Assembly (NCBI GenBank): GCA_024256245.1
Contig: JAKLZD010000066.1
Span: 1-7,392, forward strand
DNA length: 7,392 nt
From: Candidatus Methylarchaceae archaeon HK01M
Lineage (GTDB): Archaea; Thermoproteota; Nitrososphaeria; Nitrososphaerales; JACAEJ01
Direction: 5' to 3'
Positions 6,105-7,392 of the stretch are shown here, in pieces. Made by a program: the position numbers and the translations under genes. Position 1 is the stretch's first letter; every line of letters starts with the position of its first letter. Under the pieces are notes generated by a model. That model saw only the letters and a program-made list of their open reading frames with translations. It was not told where the DNA came from and ran no database searches.

Positions 6105-6575
6105 ATGAAAAAAAAGGAAGATGACGAGATATGTATTAGGGACATGACCATCGACGACCTGCCAAAGGTGTTTCACATAGGTGAAGAAATCTTTACCAGT
6201 GAGAGATTCCCCCTGATGTATAGGACTTGGGATTCGTTTGAAATCGCTTCTCTATATACAGGAGATGCAGAATTTTGTGTCGTGGCTGAAAAGAGTGGGA
6301 GGGTCGTAGGGTTTGCTATGGCTACATTTATAGAAAAATCTCGTTCAGCTTGGAAGTATGGATATGTAGCCTGGCTCGGAGTAAAGAAGAGGCACCACAG
6401 ACGTGGAGTTGGGATGAAATTATACAAAGAAATCGAAAAAAGGTTGAGAGATGCGGGGGCAAGGATGATAATCGTCGATACCGAACAGGGGGATGTTGAA
6501 GCATTGAATTTCTTTAAAAAGGTGGGCTTCAACACAGCCAGAAAGCATATCTGGATGACAAAGACATTTAAATGA
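6105..6575 (+). CDS. GNAT-family N-acetyltransferase (RimI-like)
   Basis: The 156-residue protein is a single GNAT domain, which transfers acetyl from acetyl-CoA to an amine. After a charged start (MKKKEDDE) comes CIRDMTIDDLPKVFHIGEEIF (about 10-30), then FCVVAEKSGRVVGFAMATF (57-75). The acetyl-CoA pyrophosphate-binding motif A is LGVKKRHHRRGVGMKLYKEI (91-110), and motif B EALNFFKKVGF is at 132-142. In the Q/R-x-x-G-x-G/A loop the first position is His (HRRGVG, 98-103). The ATG at 6105 is the first start after an in-frame TGA at 6090-6092. RimI-like archaeal enzymes acetylate protein N-termini, including ribosomal proteins, but the superfamily is broad and the substrate cannot be read from sequence; E127 and other acidic residues are only possible catalytic bases. 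It is transcribed towards nop10, with 24 bp between the two stop codons. Confidence 0.85.
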   Translation: MKKKEDDEICIRDMTIDDLPKVFHIGEEIFTSERFPLMYRTWDSFEIASLYTGDAEFCVVAEKSGRVVGFAMATFIEKSRSAWKYGYVAWLGVKKRHHRRGVGMKLYKEIEKRLRDAGARMIIVDTEQGDVEALNFFKKVGFNTARKHIWMTKTFK

Positions 6576-6606
6576 ATGTTATCTTTTCAATAAAAGTCTT
6601 CATTCA
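6573..6606. terminator. Symmetric bidirectional terminator candidate at the convergent junction
   Basis: Two nested inverted repeats share exactly one centre (between 6589 and 6590). The outer arms are TGAATG (6573-6578) and CATTCA (6601-6606), and the inner arms are CTTTT (6583-6587) and AAAAG (6592-6596), with 4-nt unpaired segments on each side. Each strand therefore presents a short T4 run after its coding sequence. The outer arms overlap the stop codons of both flanking genes. The T-runs are short, so efficiency is uncertain. Confidence 0.45.
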
Positions 6607-6767
6607 ATTTTTTCTAGATATCTATCCCTGACCCTGTATAGGGCATATCTATCATCGATGGAGAACTTGGCAGGATGAGGAGATACAGTTAAGTTCTTGC
6701 ATTTTGGACATTTCTTTTGTAAAGTATAAGTGTTGCAAGATGGGCATTTTTTTAAAAGTTTCTTCAA
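6600..6767 (-). CDS. nop10: Nop10, small zinc-ribbon subunit of H/ACA RNP
   Basis: Nop10 is a core protein of the H/ACA ribonucleoprotein, where with Cbf5, Gar1 and L7Ae it directs pseudouridylation of rRNA. The 55-residue product reads MKKLLKKCPSCNTYTLQ and so on, with a zinc ribbon formed by C8-x2-C11 and C20-x2-C23. The conserved linker SPHPAKFSIDDRYALYRVR (29-47) follows, and the tail is RDRYLEKIE. Length and motif order match archaeal Nop10. The start is the TTG at 6767-6765. The upstream in-frame codons are TGC, TCT and then the TGA stop of aIF2-alpha, so no other start exists; overlapping ATG codons at 6777 and 6774 are in a different frame that gives no recognisable product. The tight spacing implies cotranscription and translational coupling with aIF2-alpha, a gene pair that is conserved in archaea. 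Confidence 0.95.
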   Translation of the reverse strand: MKKLLKKCPSCNTYTLQKKCPKCKNLTVSPHPAKFSIDDRYALYRVRDRYLEKIE

Positions 6768-6773
6768 AGAGCA

Positions 6774-7392
6774 TCATTTCTCTCGCTTAAAAGAGAATCT
6801 TCCTCCCTTCTTTTCTATATTCTTGTTTACCTTTTGGATGCTGGCGTTCAATACTTTCTCAGCGATCTTATAGTTTTCAGCCTCTACATCTATCCTATAC
6901 CTTGGTGCACTTAGATACCTTATATCGATTTTTACCTCTTCATCTGCATTTTCTATATTCAATAAAGCAGACTTTATAATTTCTATGCCATTGGGTAAGT
7001 CAGACCTTAGTTCCATTATTCCCCGAATCCTGACAGTTGGAATGGTCACCTTTTCTTTTGCTATCGCCTCTAGAGTCGAAGAGTAATCTTGTGGCAAGCC
7101 CAACTTCTGAAGAACGTCGATGCCCTTTTTCGATACCTGCTCTACAGCATCATATAAAGTTTCAAATTCCTCCATCAAGATCTCCCTATACTTCTTATTC
7201 ATATCTTCATCAAGATTTAACTTACTTTCTGCAAGAGACAATATGCTGTTCGCTTTTTCATCCTTCTTTACAGCCATTAGCTTCTCTCTTTTTTCCTCAC
7301 CAGTAACCTGTCTCAAGGATAGGTCTACCTCCTTCCTAGATTCACTTATCCTTATGACCTTTAGGACCTTCTTTTGTCCCGCTCTCACATAC
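6774..7392 (-). CDS. eif2a: Translation initiation factor aIF2 subunit alpha, N-terminus beyond window
   Basis: aIF2-alpha is part of the alpha-beta-gamma factor that brings initiator Met-tRNA to the small subunit. The visible 206 codons run from inside the S1 RNA-binding domain (YVRAGQKKVLKVIRISESRKEVDLSLRQVTGEEKREK) through the helical domain (about residues 45-110 of the visible part). They end in the alpha/beta domain that contacts the gamma subunit (VTIPTVRIRGIMELRSDLPNGIEIIKSAL to SAPRYRIDVEAENYKIAEKVL). Complete archaeal proteins have about 265-275 residues, so some 60-70 N-terminal residues lie to the right of the window. The GTG at 7388 codes an internal Val and is not a start: the frame stays open to the edge and the S1 domain is incomplete there. 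The stop TGA (6776-6774) is followed after two codons by the TTG start of nop10 in the same frame. Confidence 0.96.
   Translation of the reverse strand, partial: YVRAGQKKVLKVIRISESRKEVDLSLRQVTGEEKREKLMAVKKDEKANSILSLAESKLNLDEDMNKKYREILMEEFETLYDAVEQVSKKGIDVLQKLGLPQDYSSTLEAIAKEKVTIPTVRIRGIMELRSDLPNGIEIIKSALLNIENADEEVKIDIRYLSAPRYRIDVEAENYKIAEKVLNASIQKVNKNIEKKGGRFSFKREK

Noticed and set aside
6173..6535. A 120-codon minus-strand ORF opposite the GNAT gene
   Set aside because: The plus strand encodes an intact GNAT domain with motifs A and B; the minus frame has no recognisable features.
7037..7306. An 89-codon plus-strand ORF opposite aIF2-alpha
   Set aside because: It is the complement of a conserved domain of aIF2-alpha and is rich in Ser/Pro/Leu in the way of an antisense shadow.

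Overview
The window reads as a chromosomal segment of an archaeon. It carries translation elongation factor 1A (EF-1A), ribosomal protein S10 of the archaeal type, an F420H2:NADP+ oxidoreductase, an STT3/AglB-type oligosaccharyltransferase, aIF2-alpha and Nop10. This set is archaeal and not bacterial. The sequence texture of EF-1A (such as TFKYAWVLDRIKDERERG) and the GWYKSEP motif of the oligosaccharyltransferase resemble the TACK group (Thaumarchaeota, Aigarchaeota or Bathyarchaeota-like lineages). That placement is from memory of the families, not from a search. The DNA is AT-rich, starts often use TTG, and several genes have a TATA-like box about 26-28 bp upstream of the start codon, which points to leaderless mRNAs.

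Layout. At the left edge is a nearly complete stand-alone Lrp/AsnC ligand-binding (RAM) domain gene, followed by a hairpin/T-run terminator candidate. Next is a small GYD-domain gene with its own TATA box and a T6 terminator candidate. Then comes tuf (EF-1A), followed by an unusually long 342-bp gap, then rps10, npdG (F420-NADP oxidoreductase) and the membrane oligosaccharyltransferase aglB, all on the plus strand. A GNAT acetyltransferase gene with a clear TATA box ends the plus-strand series. It meets, tail to tail across only 24 bp, a minus-strand pair: aIF2-alpha (truncated by the right edge) and nop10. Nop10 is only 55 codons long, starts with TTG, and lies immediately behind the aIF2-alpha stop codon.

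How the genes work together. Most of the window is core translation (EF-1A, S10, aIF2-alpha) and ribosome/RNA maturation (Nop10, in H/ACA pseudouridylation RNPs). NpdG exchanges hydride between F420 and NADP, and AglB transfers glycans to surface proteins; these are housekeeping but not obviously one pathway with the rest. The two small proteins at the left end are both alpha/beta-barrel, presumably ligand-binding folds without DNA-binding domains.

I see no mobile element, CRISPR array, tRNA or rRNA, and no convincing novel multi-gene system. The best leads are modest: a Ser in place of Asn in the EF-1A NKxD motif, a Lys in place of Asp in the second acidic motif of the oligosaccharyltransferase, a 12/13-bp inverted repeat in the tuf-rps10 gap, a symmetric dyad at the convergent junction, and an in-frame, closely coupled aIF2-alpha/Nop10 junction.
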